A stretch of DNA of 43,884 bases from assembly GCA_025201705.1 (NCBI GenBank), contig MU616771.1, positions 1 to 43,884 on the forward strand. Direction: 5' to 3'. The position numbers were made by a program, and so were the translations under genes. Positions within the stretch are counted from its first letter, which is position 1, and every line of letters starts with the position of its first letter. The stretch is from Dissophora ornata (Eukaryota > Mortierellomycota > Mortierellomycetes > Mortierellales > Mortierellaceae). This document shows, one piece after another, positions 30,683 through 43,196 of this stretch. The notes under the pieces are model-generated. The model saw only the letters and a program-made list of their open reading frames with translations. It was not told where the DNA came from and did no database searches.

Positions 30683-32929
30683 TTAAAATTCCTTCAGGGT
30701 AACAACCATCTCCGCGATCCTCAGTTCCTGAATCTCCAGCATCTCGAGCACACTGTTCAAAGTCTCGAGCTCCTTCTTCTCTGCAGGGTTCAACAACGAA
30801 TCGTCCTCGCGCACGTCCGTGCGCTCACACTTCTCCAGCAGTACCGCCCTCTTGGACCTCTCCACAAACCGCCTCTGCCTCAAATTTGCCATCGTGTGAT
30901 ACAACCGATCCACCAATGCGCTCGCCGCCCTGTCTAGCAGTACTTCCCACAGATAAAAAGTCCTTGATGGTGTCCGGTCATTTGTCTTGGGCACTTCCTG
31001 AAGGTTCAAGACACCGAATGTGCACAATGTCGTCAACTTTTCACGAACATCCTTAACTGGCATCATCGAGTATCTCGAGATCTGCTTCTCCTCTAGCTTG
31101 CCCTTCTCCAACAACATGTTCATGATCCTGACATAGGGCGAACCAAACCTTGACGCCACTACATTTTGAATTAAGTTCCTCTTCAGGATCCGAGCTGCCA
31201 TCTTGAGACTGATGATATATTGTCCACTCCTGCCGGCGTCCTTCTTCAAGATCTGCATCAGATCGTCCTCCAGGATCTGAACATACTTCTCGAGACACTC
31301 GCCCATCTTGGGTTTAACGCCGCTAGCTCCCAATTCTGCAAGGTCGAATTCAAGTGTCTCAACGAGGTTGATGTCCGTAGGCAGGTTATTAAGCAACAAC
31401 ATGATGTTGACAGGGTTCGAGAAATCCTCCTTAACGTTGATCATACGCTCCTCTGCTAATGTCAGAATCGTATTCATGATATTTTTTGCGGTCGCGTTGA
31501 GTCGAACCTCGTACAGCTCGGCGATTTGCTACAGCCAGTATAGACAAACAAAATTAGCATAAACTAGGCGTGGCTCCTTCCCCTTTTTTTTTTACAACAG
31601 CGAAATAAGAGTAGATCGACGTACCATGTTGCGCCATCTGATAATGAACCGGTCATAGTTAATCTTGAAATATACGTCTGTCTCGACATCCTCAACAATC
31701 TTAAGATCGTCATCGACCATTAGCCTGCGACGCTTGTCTCCCTCAAACTCGTTGTCACCAGTTTCCAGGGTGCGTTTCTATATATATATTTTTTTTTTCA
31801 AGATGATAGAAGGAAATGGCGCGCAAAAGAAATGTGATCAGCTGTCCGCCACATCTTTCCAGCAAAAAAAAAAAGGTCCAGCATGCTATGTTTCTTGTCC
31901 TTCTTACCAAACCAATAATGGCGTTGGTCTGATCCTGCACCTTCTGTGCTCCTAGGGTCCTGCGGATGTTGGCCAATTCTGCAGCGGTAGGTGGTAAAGT
32001 CATCTTGTCCGTTTCCCGCTTTTCCTCCGCCATAGCCTTGTCCGCTGCTGTCAGTGAGTCAGAAGGTCGGACCGCAATCAAGCACTTTTCCTTGACCATC
32101 TTCGTAAACGCCTTTTTGATCGACTGGGTGCCTAATTAATCCAATTGGTATATATATATATAAAAAATCGCCAGCGTGCTGTGAGTTTCTTGTGGGAATG
32201 GTCTATCAAGTAGCAATTTGATTTACCGAATTCCATCCTTACGTTGCACCTGTGTCCGTGCAGTCGTTGTATCTGTCAAGATCTCCTTCAGACAATCTTC
32301 TATTGTCAACTTGCCATGGGTCAAGATCGCCTGAGCGACCAACCCTCCATCCTTCTCGAACCACTCTCTGGAATAACGCAACACTTTTGGAATCATGGAT
32401 CGGTGCAACAGTTCTGTTCGGTTGACTTCATAATACGTCACAATCCGATTCTTCTCCTGGGCTTCCGCATAGACCGCAATGTTGTGTTGGATCATCACAA
32501 GGAGACATTCTCGCACTTGACGCGGCTTGATGTTTGTGATACTCGCGATCAATCCAACGGGCATTCGACCCTTCCGCAAGAGAACATTGGCGACTTTCTG
32601 GAGAACAGGAATGCAGCAAAGGAAGAAGAGGGTGTGTATACATACATGTCAGGATAAGCGTTGATCTTTTATACGATCCACTTTTTTATAAACCACGGGG
32701 GCGTTCTTGTCGCGAAAGTCAGTCGTTTTGGTTTACCTCAACGATTGGGCCAAAGTGCTCCCTCACAATCAGACGACACAGGCGATTCTCTAGAGATTCA
32801 TTAAAAACCAAAAGTCATCTCATGAGCCTCAGGTTCTCCATGGGCAAAGTGTCCTTTCCTGTTTCTATTCGCGCTGCGTGGATTTTTTTTCTGCATGTCG
32901 GTGCGGTGGTGCTTACCATGGGTACTCAT
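30683..32929 (-). CDS. RPC82: RNA polymerase III subunit C82 (RPC3)
   Basis: Six exons (32929-32917, 32789-32737, 32597-32243, 32131-31908, 31777-31625, 31528-30683) give 547 residues, close to human POLR3C (534). The first exon holds only 13 coding bases. Spliced, the N-terminus reads MSTHENRLCRLIVREHFGPIVEKVANVLLRKGR, the first winged helix of the family, followed by RQVRECLLVMIQHN and AQAILTHGKLTIED. The last exon carries the later winged helices (LLEKGKLEEKQISRYSMMPVKDVREKLTTLC) and the coiled-coil C-terminus. The subunit is part of the C82-C34-C31 trimer that lets RNA polymerase III open promoters of tRNA, 5S rRNA and similar genes in the nucleus. It converges on the ERI1-like gene, with 149 bases between stop codons. 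Confidence 0.93.
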
Positions 32930-33288
32930 GTTGGCTCCAGCGTTGTCAGTGTATTCGCCTCCCCGATGAATAAAAGTTGAATCCGATGAGTCGAAGTTAA
33001 AAGAAAGAGGAATGAAGAGAGGCGATGGCTCCAACAGGTTCTGCTTTTTTTTCCATGAGTTCTCATGGTAGTTGGGTTTGTTGACTCTGTTAAGCTCAAA
33101 GCCACCAGCAAAGGCAGGCATTTTTTTTTTTTCTATCTCTGAATTGAATTTCTTCAGCATACCTCGCGTCAATGGATAGGCACAGGGTTTTCAAAATGAA
33201 CCATGGACACCATCGCTGAATAGCCTAGCGATAGATGGAGGACTCTACACATATAATATGATAAAACATCTATACGTCTCCACTGGCT
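32930..33288. other. Intergenic: RPC82 promoter and RhoGEF gene 3' end
   Basis: 359 bases between two minus-strand genes. The 123-codon frame at 32801-33172 (minus) that runs through it only covers the RPC82 start and read-through of its first intron. A T run lies near 33121. No other feature is seen. Confidence 0.45.
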
Positions 33289-36200
33289 CTAGATCTGAAT
33301 GCAATGGCTCGCCGGGAACCATCCTGTCGTCTCTTTGCCAACCTTCTTTCCAAAGTACCACCCATCTTCATTCAGCCCAAACACCACAATGCTTTCTCCC
33401 GCCTCGAAACTCAGCTGTCGATCCTCAGTTGAGGTGTAGGGATAGATCGCCGTGCACTCAAATAGTGCCTGCGCAATACCAATCTCGTCCGCATCCATTC
33501 CATCATCCAGCGCTGGCGGTTTGCTGTTAACAAAGTCATTATAGTCCACTCCACTGCCACCGCCACCACCGCTGCCACCAAAGCCGCCAGAGTTGAAGGA
33601 GTATGAGGATGAAGCTGCTGAGGACGGTCGCGCACCAAACACGTTGCGGCCACTACTGCTGTTTCCAAAGGGTTCATAGTCTTCCGAAGCGACAGACCCC
33701 TCATGAAAGATTGATTCTGGCATCTCGAACGGATTCTCGTCCTCGCCGGGATAGTACCGTGGCTGCGGCTGAAGTGGAGACTGCAACATTCCCATATCTG
33801 TGGGCGACACCAACGTCCCTTGAGATGCCGATTTAGTGTGCCAGGAGGAGCGCTCAGATTGGTGTGTGTGCAGCGGTGAGGGCGAGGCGTTTGAAGAGCT
33901 GCGGGGTCGAGGAGGCAGACTAACTGAGACGCCTTTTCTACGTCTCCGCTCAGAAGTGTTGCGCATGTTTTGGAATGCCATTTCTGAAGAACAGTGTCAA
34001 TTTAAAAAAAGGGGTAGTGTCAGTTTGGTGATCCAGTATTCGTTGTTCTTCCCCATGTCATCGTGTTTCTTATATTTGAAAGGAGGCTTACCGTGGGTAC
34101 CAGCGACGTTCTTAATGAGAGAGATCCTCTGTAACCTTGCTAGCGGTCCATCATCTCTCCGCATGGCCGCAATATAGTCTTCGCACACATTCATCGTGGT
34201 CAAATAACCCGACACATCTCTCGACGCTTCTGGATCGATATTCTGGACAAAGAACTCGAGGATCTTGGCCCTGACCTGTGCATAGAAAAACATTTGTACC
34301 TTGCTGAACTCCATCACGATAAGGTCAAAGTACTGTGTAGTCAGGCCTAAGAATACCGGCAGCTCGTCTAATAATTGCTCGTTGATCGCCGTGTACGCCT
34401 CTGCAGACTCCAGCATGTTCTTGTCAATCTGTGTTAAAAGTAAACGATCAAAAGTCAGTTCAGAAGCTGCCATGTACGACAATCCTTAGGAAGCCCATAC
34501 TCATAATCTGTTAAAAAGGCATACCGTGTCCCCACGCTCCTTCATGCCTCGGACGCTATCATAATCCAACAGCTTCTTCTCTCGTTTCTTCATGACTTGC
34601 AGGGGTCCTGAGAATAGCATCAAAAAGTTCTCAAAGCTTTTGTAAACAGTCTTCTTGAGTCGTGCCTCCAGCTCTCGTCCAATTGTTTTTGAGAACTGGG
34701 ATAGACTCCTGTGGAACTCATCAACTAGGGTGATAGACTGATTTTCGTTGTTTCTGTGAATTGGGGCCATAGTGTAGATTTCTCTGAGTGTCAATGCAAA
34801 CGACTCTTGAGTATCGAAATATTCTGGATGTTATAGATATATAAGCGCGAGTGAGTTAAGCGACGAGCCTGTACGGTAGCAAATGAGGCCTGCAATGATG
34901 ACGGCACTTCTGGCTTACGTTTGATAGAGACCAACCATGCTTGGATATATCTAGTGAATTCGTGGACAAGACGCTGCTGGAGATTGAACTTTTCCAACAG
35001 AGCCTCAAAGAGAATGTCAACCGTAACATCGGATCCACCCACAGCCTGTCGGAGCTGCTGTGTTGTGCGAGCAAACTTCTTGTTGAATCCGTGACTAAAA
35101 ATAAAAAGAGCTCACGCTATCAGTAGATGTTGCCATGGTTATTGCCGCAATGTTAAACTGCTGTCGAGAACCTCCTAGCACTTACACAATCTAAGGATTT
35201 AAACATAAGGAAGCTCAAAAGTCAGCAACCAATTTCTCTATATCCGCAACGAAGTTGCAATGAATAAGCAGCTGCAACCTACGTCAGAATCCTGCTTCTT
35301 TTTCGGCCCAACAATCTTCTCCACAATGTCCTTGCGCTTCTTGATTTCATTAATTTCCTCCGCGACTTGCACCATGTCCTTCTGGACTTCAGCCAGGTTC
35401 TCGAAATCCGTATGGTTAGGAGACGTCAAAGCATAGATTTGCTAACATAAGGTAATGGCCATCCGGAGAGCGGTGTCAGTTCAATATCTGCGTCGCCTTA
35501 TGACACAACGGGGGTAAAATGTAGGGCCAGCTTACGTTGATCAGCAACGGGTACTTGAGAACCCTCTGTACAGGCTTGATCAGAAAACTAGCCAAATCCC
35601 ATGTCGTAGTCTTGCCCTTGCACTTCTCTTGACAAGTATCGAAAAACGGCTTCAGATCTTTCCTGCTCTCCAGTTCTAGGAGGTGTTGCGCTGATGCTTC
35701 TTGCCGCTTACAATATTCCGAATAGACGCGTCGAATTCTGGAGATCTAAGATGCACGCAGGTACATCCAAAGATTAAATATCTTGTGCTAGTTACACCCA
35801 AATTAACAATCGGACCCCTAGTGCGCTTTACCATTTGAAGAAAAGCCTCTCCGACAAACGTGTTGTCATCACTGTACGCCTCGCTAGTGCCTCCTCCACA
35901 CGCTGGTGTTAGCAGTGCAATGAAATCCAGTGTCAATGCTACAACATCCCCCAGGTTCATAAAGATGATCTTTTCATCCGCGGGCGAAAAATGATGCGAC
36001 TCTGCCATGTCTGTCACGTAGACCTAATGAAACAGCAGGTTAGAAATAGTGCATGTAAGTACTGCGGCCATATATCCGGTCAACAACCGATTTAAGCATT
36101 GGGATACCCACCTCCTGTAGCAACGTCATATCCTTGGAGTAGCTAATCTCTGTCTCAAGCAGCTCTTGAATGACTCTACGCCTCTTATCCAATCGATGCT

Positions 36201-37524
36201 TCCGTTCCTTTTCTTCGGGTGTGTCCTCTACTGTCGTCGTCGAATTAGATCGCGAAGGTAGCTTTGGCGGAGGCCCCTGCGGCGAATCCGGCCGAGGTGC
36301 AGCCTGCCGAGGTGCTGGCGGTGCCACTTTGCCCATAAGCACAGAATCCCTGCCTGGAACAGATGCTAACAGCGGCTTGGGGTTGCTGTTTAGTTGTTGG
36401 AAGATCGGGCTTTGCTGAATCTTTGAGGGTGTCTTAGTGGTGAATGACTGTCGCACTGGTGATAGCATCGCAGATCCTGGCTCGTCCTCATCACTTCCCA
36501 TGAACGGATTTCTTTCCGAGTCCGGAGTTTCGACGCGCGGAGGGGTCCTAGGCGGTGTAGGTGTCTTGACGGATAATGTGGGCTTCATCGGTGGTGGAGG
36601 TCGAGGGGCTTGCTTTAAGGAGTTGGATGATGGGCGCGATGATAATGATGGCATAGATCCTGACATTGGAGGGGGCTGAGGCGAATTTAGCCGTGATGTC
36701 GATGAACTGGTATGGAGAGAATCCAATGACATCCGAGGAGCCTGCGCTGGTGGTGGAGTAGTGACCGGAACTATGGGTTTCGGTGAATTGATGGCGGGCT
36801 TGGGTCGTGGTCTTGGCGTGTCCTACGCAGATTAATACAACACAAGTAGAATGAAGATAGGATACAAAGGGTTATCAATTAGCTCCTGGATAAGTCGTCC
36901 TTGTACTGGACATGGCGATAGCTGCCGTAATACCAATAACTCTCATACAGATTTAGACTGAGACACGTTGGCCAGCGATGTCTGCGACTGAAAACGTGCG
37001 CGCAAGTTACTAAAATCAGGCTGACTGTTATCGATTCCATCCTTCGGATCGCTACTCAACGCGTCCGCATTGATTTTGTCATTGTCTCGAAGTGGCGGTG
37101 CAGGTGACGACACTGAGCGTGGTCGACTGTTAGGTGGAGGCACCGCCAGGCTCGACGAGCCTTGCTGCTGTACGCGAGAAATTGACGCGTGGCTCGCATG
37201 GCCAGGGCTAATGCCTCTCCCTGGCGTTCTTGAGGGGGATGCAAAAGTCCCCACTCCTCCCGAAAACAGCGGCGAGCTGTTCTGCTGCCGTTCAAAGGCT
37301 TTCTTCAAGTCTCCGAACGAGCTGGAGGTAGGCGCGCCGTCATCCGTGACTGTGATTGATGTCCGTTTGGAAGACGCCGTTGAGGGCGACGGAGCGACAG
37401 GGGCTGAGGTGTCGGTCGGGGCAGAGGTGAGAGCGCTTGGCTTGGGCCTGATAGGCGGAGGTGCCTTCTTCTCAAACCCGGCGCTCTTGCTCCTTGCGAG
37501 GTATGAAGAGTCTGCAGACTGCAT
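33289..37524 (-). CDS. RhoGEF-BAR-SH3 scaffold (Tuba / DNMBP-like)
   Basis: Ten coding exons: 37524-36949, 36822-36112, 36023-35832, 35745-35536, 35441-35283, 35190-35186, 35094-34919, 34823-34525, 34428-34092, 33983-33289. They give 1119 residues. Residues 1-400 are Pro/Ser-rich and disordered. A DH (RhoGEF) domain spans about 405-600, with VIQELLETEISYSKDMTLLQE and the conserved SFLIKPVQRVLKYPLLI. A BAR-type coiled coil follows from about 617 to 890 (IVHGFNKKFART, then helices around EARLKKTVYKSFENF). A Ser/Pro-rich linker leads to an SH3 domain at about 1060-1119 (ALFECTAIYPYTSTEDRQLSF, GWYFGKKV, GWFPASH). Such proteins activate Cdc42/Rho-type GTPases at curved membranes and link them to actin and polarity. 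The sixth exon is a 5-nt microexon needed to keep frame. Confidence 0.88.
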
Positions 37525-38056
37525 GGTCTTTAGACAGCGCGGATGCTCTTGAACCTTAAGTGCTTAGGCCGTAATGAACGAGGAGGGGCGGGAATGATTC
37601 TAGAGGCGTCCAGGATGAATGCAGTAGCGAATGCCAAGTATGAATGCAGAGAGGGAGAGGGGAGTGAGTCGGTGCTGTTCAGGAACAAGGCCAGGAACAA
37701 AAAAGTCGAAGAAAAGAAAAGGTTGGGGAAAAAGAACAGCCGCCGCAAACGGTGGCATGCGGGGAAACAATACGTCATTCATTCGATCGTAAGTTCTTTA
37801 TTTCTCTAATGTTACAAAGTGATAATGATAATGAGGATGAAAATGATGATGATGGTCGTTTGCGGCGCCGAGCAGCGCCGAAGATAAGGATAGTAAAAAG
37901 TAATAGTCTGTACAAATACAACCATGCGTTGGTTTGACACGACACTGTGTCTGTCAATACAGGCAAGGGATAAGATAGGCGCATGTCGATCTGCAGTCAA
38001 AAAAAAATCAAAACGTAAAGCAATAATTAAGAATGTTGGGAGCTACGGTAGCTGGT
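37525..38056. promoter_or_regulatory. RhoGEF gene promoter and kinase gene 3' region
   Basis: 532 bases between two minus-strand genes. The coding strand is rich in TTC and CTT next to the RhoGEF start, in the style of the other leaders. A GATAATGATAATGAGGATG-type microsatellite lies around 37820-37860. Long plus-strand frames starting near 37924 only mirror the Arg/Asp-rich end of the kinase gene. Confidence 0.45.
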
Positions 38057-41000
38057 TCACGTCATGGACGAAAACGTGGTCGTTGTCGACGGTGGCGACA
38101 GCGAGGATGAATCCGTCGAAAGCTTCATCTTCTTGGGCATCGATGGATACTCCGATCGCTCCTTTTCCTCCTCCTTCTCACCCTCCCTGCCTCGATCATA
38201 GTCGTCCTGGAACTCGCCTTCGGATCGCCCTCTTCGTCGTCCATGAAGTGTCTCGCTGTCCACTCGATCAACATCCATCTCTCGATCTCGATCGCCGTTT
38301 CGAGCCCTGTCAATATCTCGGTCGTGCTCTACTCCCGTCGTGCCATAGTCTCGTTCGCGCTCGCGGTCTCGGTCATGGTCTCGCTCGCGTTCCCGGTCAT
38401 ACTCCAAATAACCGTGGTCTCGCTCTCTCTCACGATCGCGATCACGCTCCCGCTCGCGGTCTCGATCTCGGTCGCGTTCCCCATCGCGCTCTCTGTCTCG
38501 CTCACGATCAGGGTCTCTGTCATACCCACGGTCCTTTTCCCGTCCCCGAAAGTCAGGGTAATCTCTCTCGCCCTCCCGCTCTCGACCACGGTCGCGGTAG
38601 TAGTATTCATCATCATCACAGCTTCTTTCACGACCACGGTCCCGGTCGCGGTCATAGTCGCGTCCGGAACGGTCTCTGTAGCGATCATAGTCCCGATCAC
38701 GCTCGCGATCACGGCCGCCTCGGTCTCTGTCGCGATCCCGAGACCAGTCTCGGCCGCGGTAGTCTTCCCTCCGTCTACCATAGTCTCGATAACGATCTCT
38801 GTCGCGTTCGCGATCCCGATTCCGGTCCCGGGCGTAGTCGTAGTGTCGACTGCGATGGTAATAATCATAGGCCGCGCCTGCATTGTCATGGCCCTCATGA
38901 TATCCCTTCGGATATTCAGATACGGGCGGCGGTATCTGGGCCCGGTGGTGCTCGTCATTGCTGAATGAGCCTCGGTGGGGTTCAGCCGAATAAGGGTCTC
39001 CTGGCTGTGAAGGCAATGGTACTCCGCCAAGCGGCTGTACCAGAGGACCAACTCTGGATGTATCATAAGTGCCTGGATGATCTGGATATCGACCTGGCAT
39101 GGGAGTTCCGTTCGTGGCTTCATGTATACGATTAGGCTCATGGGTAAACTGCTTCATACTGTGGTCAGCCAATGCGCGATCCGCATAGATGGGCTGAGCG
39201 GAATGAGGTGGTTGAGGCCCGAGTGCTTGGTGATACACGCTGCGATATTCAGGCGGCACTGCGGCATCTAATACATGTCGGGAGGGCGGTGGCGGCTGGG
39301 AAGCTGGTATTGCTGGCACTACTGGCAATGCTGGCAATGTTAGTACTGCTGGTAATGCTGGCACTGCTGGTAATGCTGACACTGCTGGAAATGCTGGCAA
39401 TGCTGGTATTGCTGAGTATGGGAGGTAGGAAGGCGACACTGCTGGAGGTGCAACAAATGACTCAGTGATTGTTGGGAGATGACCCATGATCACATCCGGC
39501 CTTGGCTCGTCGGGAATTACTGTAGACGCAAGGTCGGGTCCCGACATGACAACCAATCCAACAGGTGCAACACCAGATGCCGGAACAAAACTGGCCGGAT
39601 TCAATTCCCCGCTCAAACCACGCTTTCTAGAAGGGCGCGCTGGCTCGGTTGCTTTCCCATGCTCTGCATGCTCCATTCGATCCCCGTCACTTGGGTGTCG
39701 TGGGTGGTGCTGCTGCGGTTGCTTGGGCTTTGCGTTAGCCTTCTTCCGCTGCTTGGATTCGTACTCATGCCAGTCACCATCGATCTTGGGCAAGCTATCA
39801 AAAATAATAAGAGAGAAAACACGCATATATCAGTTTAGTTTTGGCTGAGTTGAAGACATCCACACCCAGCAAAGAGGATGTTATTCCCTTAGTACGTACT
39901 CTGCTGGCATACAAGCGGCAGGCCCTTCCTCCGTAAAGTAGGCAAAGTTTGTGAGAGCCTCGACAGCAGTCGGCCGTCGTTTAGGGTTGAGGCTAAGTAG
40001 TGCCTCGGCCAGATCCAGGGCGGCAGGGCTCATGATCTTGCCGAACATCTCTCTGAACTTGGATGCCCTAGTCTCAGAGTTTACGTGTTTGATCAACACG
40101 TACCAAGGAAGTTGTTCAGCATCAGGCCAGGCATCCTTTTGCGGAGTACCCATAATCTTCCAGATCTGGTCCAGCTGTGTAATCTCGTTGTGGCCTTGAA
40201 AAATCGGCTTCCGCGTAAAAAGCTCGACCATGATGCATCCAGCGCTCCACATGTCGACCTCTGGTCCATACGTAGTAGCTCCGAGAATGAGTTCCGGTGG
40301 ACGGTACCACAAGGTGATCACTCGGTTGGTGTAATCCCGTTTGGTCTTTTTCTGGAACACTCTCGCCAGCCCAAAGTCTGCCAGTTTGAGCTCACCCAGT
40401 TTATTCACCAGAAGGTTAGATCCTGTAGTTACATGGAGCGTTGATAACGCGAGATAATGGCTATTAGCAGTGTAGTCCATAGAAGTCAACTCCAAACGCA
40501 ATGTGTCGATTTTAATGGGTACATACCTTTGATATCTCGATGAAGAACGCCTTTGTGATGCAAGAATCCAAGCCCTTCGAGCAGCTGCTTCATGAGACAT
40601 TTGATATGCTCATGACGGAACTTTAGCTGGGGATGGGCCAGTATCCCTGTCAGATCGTGGTCCATGTATTCAAATACCATGTACACAGCACCTTTGGAGA
40701 CCATGAGTTCTTTTAGGCTGACGACATGACGATCATTCAAAGACTGAAGTAGCTTGATCTCTCGCATAGCGGTGATCGGGAACTAGGAGGAAATTAAGGT
40801 TTCAGTATTTTGCGAACCACTGCTGTTTCACCCACGTTGGACAAAATGAAAGAAAAAAACAAAGTTAATTCTTACCCCGTCCTTCTCAGCCTCCATGCGA
40901 ATCCGTTTTAGAGCAACATATTCTCCCGTCTGCTTGTTCCTGGCCTTGTATACTTTTCTGGAAGGGTTTAAGGAACAAAACGCGCTAGTGGTTAGCGTGA

Positions 41001-43196
41001 AGTCATAAAGCACGTTGCACATGCTGACGAAATATATTAGAAAATTTACCCGTAGGTTCCTTCTCCAACTTGACCAACACGTTCATAAAGATCTTCGCCC
41101 TTGAGCGTAGGTGTCGGAGGTGGGGCGGGAATATGCTGCAGAGCTGGATCCACTATCGGATAGGGTACAGGATATCCAGGTGGTGCTTGTTGCTCCAACG
41201 GTGGTGAGCGCCGTACCTCCGGATGGACAGCATGCGGGTCGTGATGACCTGCTGCTGGGTAGCCATCCACGCCAGCCACCCTTTGGTTACCATTCTCCTG
41301 ATATCCATAGTCGTATCGATCTCTGCTCCTCGGTGACGGTGCCCGGCTGTGTCGTTCATACTCGGGTGGGTAATGGGAAGGCCAGCGCGCATGAGAGCGC
41401 CTGCTATCGTATCGGTGGTCGCCATCGGCGCCATGCCAACTTTCTCGATAATGCGAGGGTCGTGAATGGCGATAGTAATGGCCATGAGAGCCGTAGTAGT
41501 CGTCATCTGCTGTTGATCTCCGGGGTGGAGGTGGGGCATTGCCAGTTGGGTGGACATACGCAGGCTCTGTTGGCGGGACAGCAGCAACGGCTACTGCTGC
41601 ATGCTGCGCGGTGTAGCCAGGGGGGGCAACAGGAGGGAGAGGAGGCGGTGGTGGTGGAGGGTGTCCGTTTGCTGAAAATGCGACTGCAGTTGCAGGAGTT
41701 ATGGCTACAGTCATCCCTGGCGGCACTGGCGGGAGTGGAGGCGGGGGTGGGGGTGGGGGCCGAGCTGCTGGTTGTTCAGACGTCGAAGCGCCCCCTATTG
41801 AGGGTGGGTCAAAAGCAACCCTGGGGTTCTGATCTTTTGCTCTGGGTTGCTCTAAGACACTGACTGGCATGGGAGCCACATTATCCGCAGCTGGCCCTGT
41901 TGGGATAAATTCATATGATCCCAGGTCGTTTACAAGCTTCACAGCTAAGGCGACAAGATCCTGGTGGTTGACGGCAGGTGCAATAGACGGCATTACTGAT
42001 GTCTGCTCATTTATAGCGGATTCGACTGGCGCGAAAGGGGCAATGGCATCATTGGAGACTGAGCGCGATCTGCTATCGCCGGATGCTATACGAACCTCGT
42101 CGCTCAAGGACGGCTTGGCAGATGGTGGGTATCCATGCACAGAATGATCGCGGCTGAGACGACGAACAGAGCGATACGCGTCGACATTCTCAGCGCCTAT
42201 ACTCTTATCTACATCTGCATTCTGTCCCTTAAGTGATTGAGCCTCGCCTTCTTCATCGCCTTCCTTCCACTGAGAGCGCTCGCGCTCTCCATCCACACTG
42301 CCATACCGTCCGCTCATAGACGAACGCGCGCCACCGCCACCTTCCTCATGATCATACTCCCGATGAGAGGGTCTCTCATGATCCCTGCTATCGCGGTAAT
42401 GGCGGTCGTGCCTATCGTGTCTGTAGCGATAGTCGCGATCTTCACTGGGATAGTCCCTATATGCTCGCTCGTGGCGATAATCCCTATCACGGTCGTACTC
42501 CCGATCTTGTCGATAATCCCTATCGCGGTGGTAATCTCGCTCATGACTCCTCTCCCTACTGTAGCGATCTCGCTGACGCCCACGACCGCGCTCTCTTGAT
42601 CCGTCATATCGACTCCTGGAGTAGCGATCTCGATCCCGTTCCCGCTCTCGTTCCCGCTCTCGTTCCCTAGACCGATCTCTGCGATCGCGACTCTGCTCCT
42701 GTCTCCAGTCTCTGGTCGCTCCATAGTCTCTGAAGGTCGGTGCGGCCACGGGCTCCTTTGATGTAATGTCCTGTGCGAGCTGTGGCTTCCTGCCCAAGAT
42801 TTCGTGTTGCAAATCCAACTCCCTTTGCAGCTGTAATGCCTCGGCTGACGCTGCCGCTGCTGCGCTTGAACGCGAGGGAGACCGCCCAAACGATGAGCCG
42901 GCAGAGTAATTGTTGGTATAAAGGGACTCTGACGCGCGCGCGGACTGGAAAGGTAATGCAGGAGTTGGTAGTGGTTTTGCAACAGCAGGGACGGTGAAGG
43001 ACGCGGTTATAGTTGTTGACTTTGCAGGCGCGGCTGTTGAAGATGTCTCCATGGTCGTGGTTTGCGTCTCCGTCGTCGAATTGATGCTGTAATCTGTGCT
43101 GCCTGCCTGATAAAACCCAATGGTCCTGTCCTGGCTTCCCTGAACTGCCCCAAACGCCTCTAGTGGTCCGTGAGAACCAGGTTGGTCCTCATTCAT
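38057..43196 (-). CDS. CDK12/Ctk1-like kinase (RNA polymerase II CTD kinase)
   Basis: Five exons (43196-41050, 40957-40876, 40782-40527, 40422-39900, 39794-38057) give 1581 residues. The kinase occupies about 700-1000: glycine loop GEGTYGKVYK, VALKRIRM, PITAMREIKLL in the cyclin-binding helix, HRDIKGSNLL with catalytic D826, DFG at 844-846, and YTNRVITLWYRPPELILG in the activation segment. PITAMRE and RVITLWYRPPE, plus LPKIDGDWHEYESKQ after the kinase, mark the CDK12/13-Ctk1-Lsk1 group, which phosphorylates Ser2 of the polymerase II tail with a cyclin K type partner. Flanks are disordered: residues about 170-280 and the last 270 residues are dense in Arg, Asp and Glu (RDRDRERE), as in animal CDK12/13 and splicing factors, with proline runs before the kinase. 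Yeast Ctk1 is much shorter. Confidence 0.9.
38300..38830 (-). repeat. Arg/Asp/Glu-coding low-complexity tract
   Basis: About 530 bases in the kinase gene's last exon with CGA/CGC, GAC/GAT and GAG codons repeating as RDRDRERE. Each unit is imperfect, so the tract is a degenerate hexamer repeat (coding strand CGNGAN). The complementary strand reads as an open frame because of this composition. Confidence 0.85.
39300..39425 (-). repeat. 9-bp minisatellite coding x-Pro-Ala repeats
   Basis: On the plus strand GCTGG followed by AATGCT, CACTGCT or TATTGCT variants repeats about twelve times. In the kinase protein it codes ALPAFPAVSALPAVPALPAV and onwards, a Leu/Val-Pro-Ala repeat just after the kinase domain. 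Copy number at such sites often varies between strains. Confidence 0.8.

Noticed and set aside
30683..31528. Cullin-type C-terminus as the first idea for this exon
   Set aside because: It has winged-helix features, but the upstream exons read as the RPC82 winged helices and there is no NEDD8-site motif. RNA polymerase III C82 explains the whole protein.
36040..36111. Extension of RhoGEF exon 2 through VGIPMLKSVVDRIYGRS
   Set aside because: The read-through ends in a stop, while the donor at GAG/GTGGGT joins directly to VYVTDMAES in frame, as expected for the first DH helix.
37924..38968. Plus-strand frames of 346 and 241 codons opposite the kinase tail
   Set aside because: Composition artefact of the Arg/Asp-rich coding repeat. 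The sense strand connects in frame with the kinase and carries the conserved LPKIDGDWHEYE segment.
41111..41863. Plus-strand frame of 250 codons opposite the kinase N-terminus
   Set aside because: Antisense of the Pro/Arg-rich coding region, with no family-like pattern and no own splice or start context.
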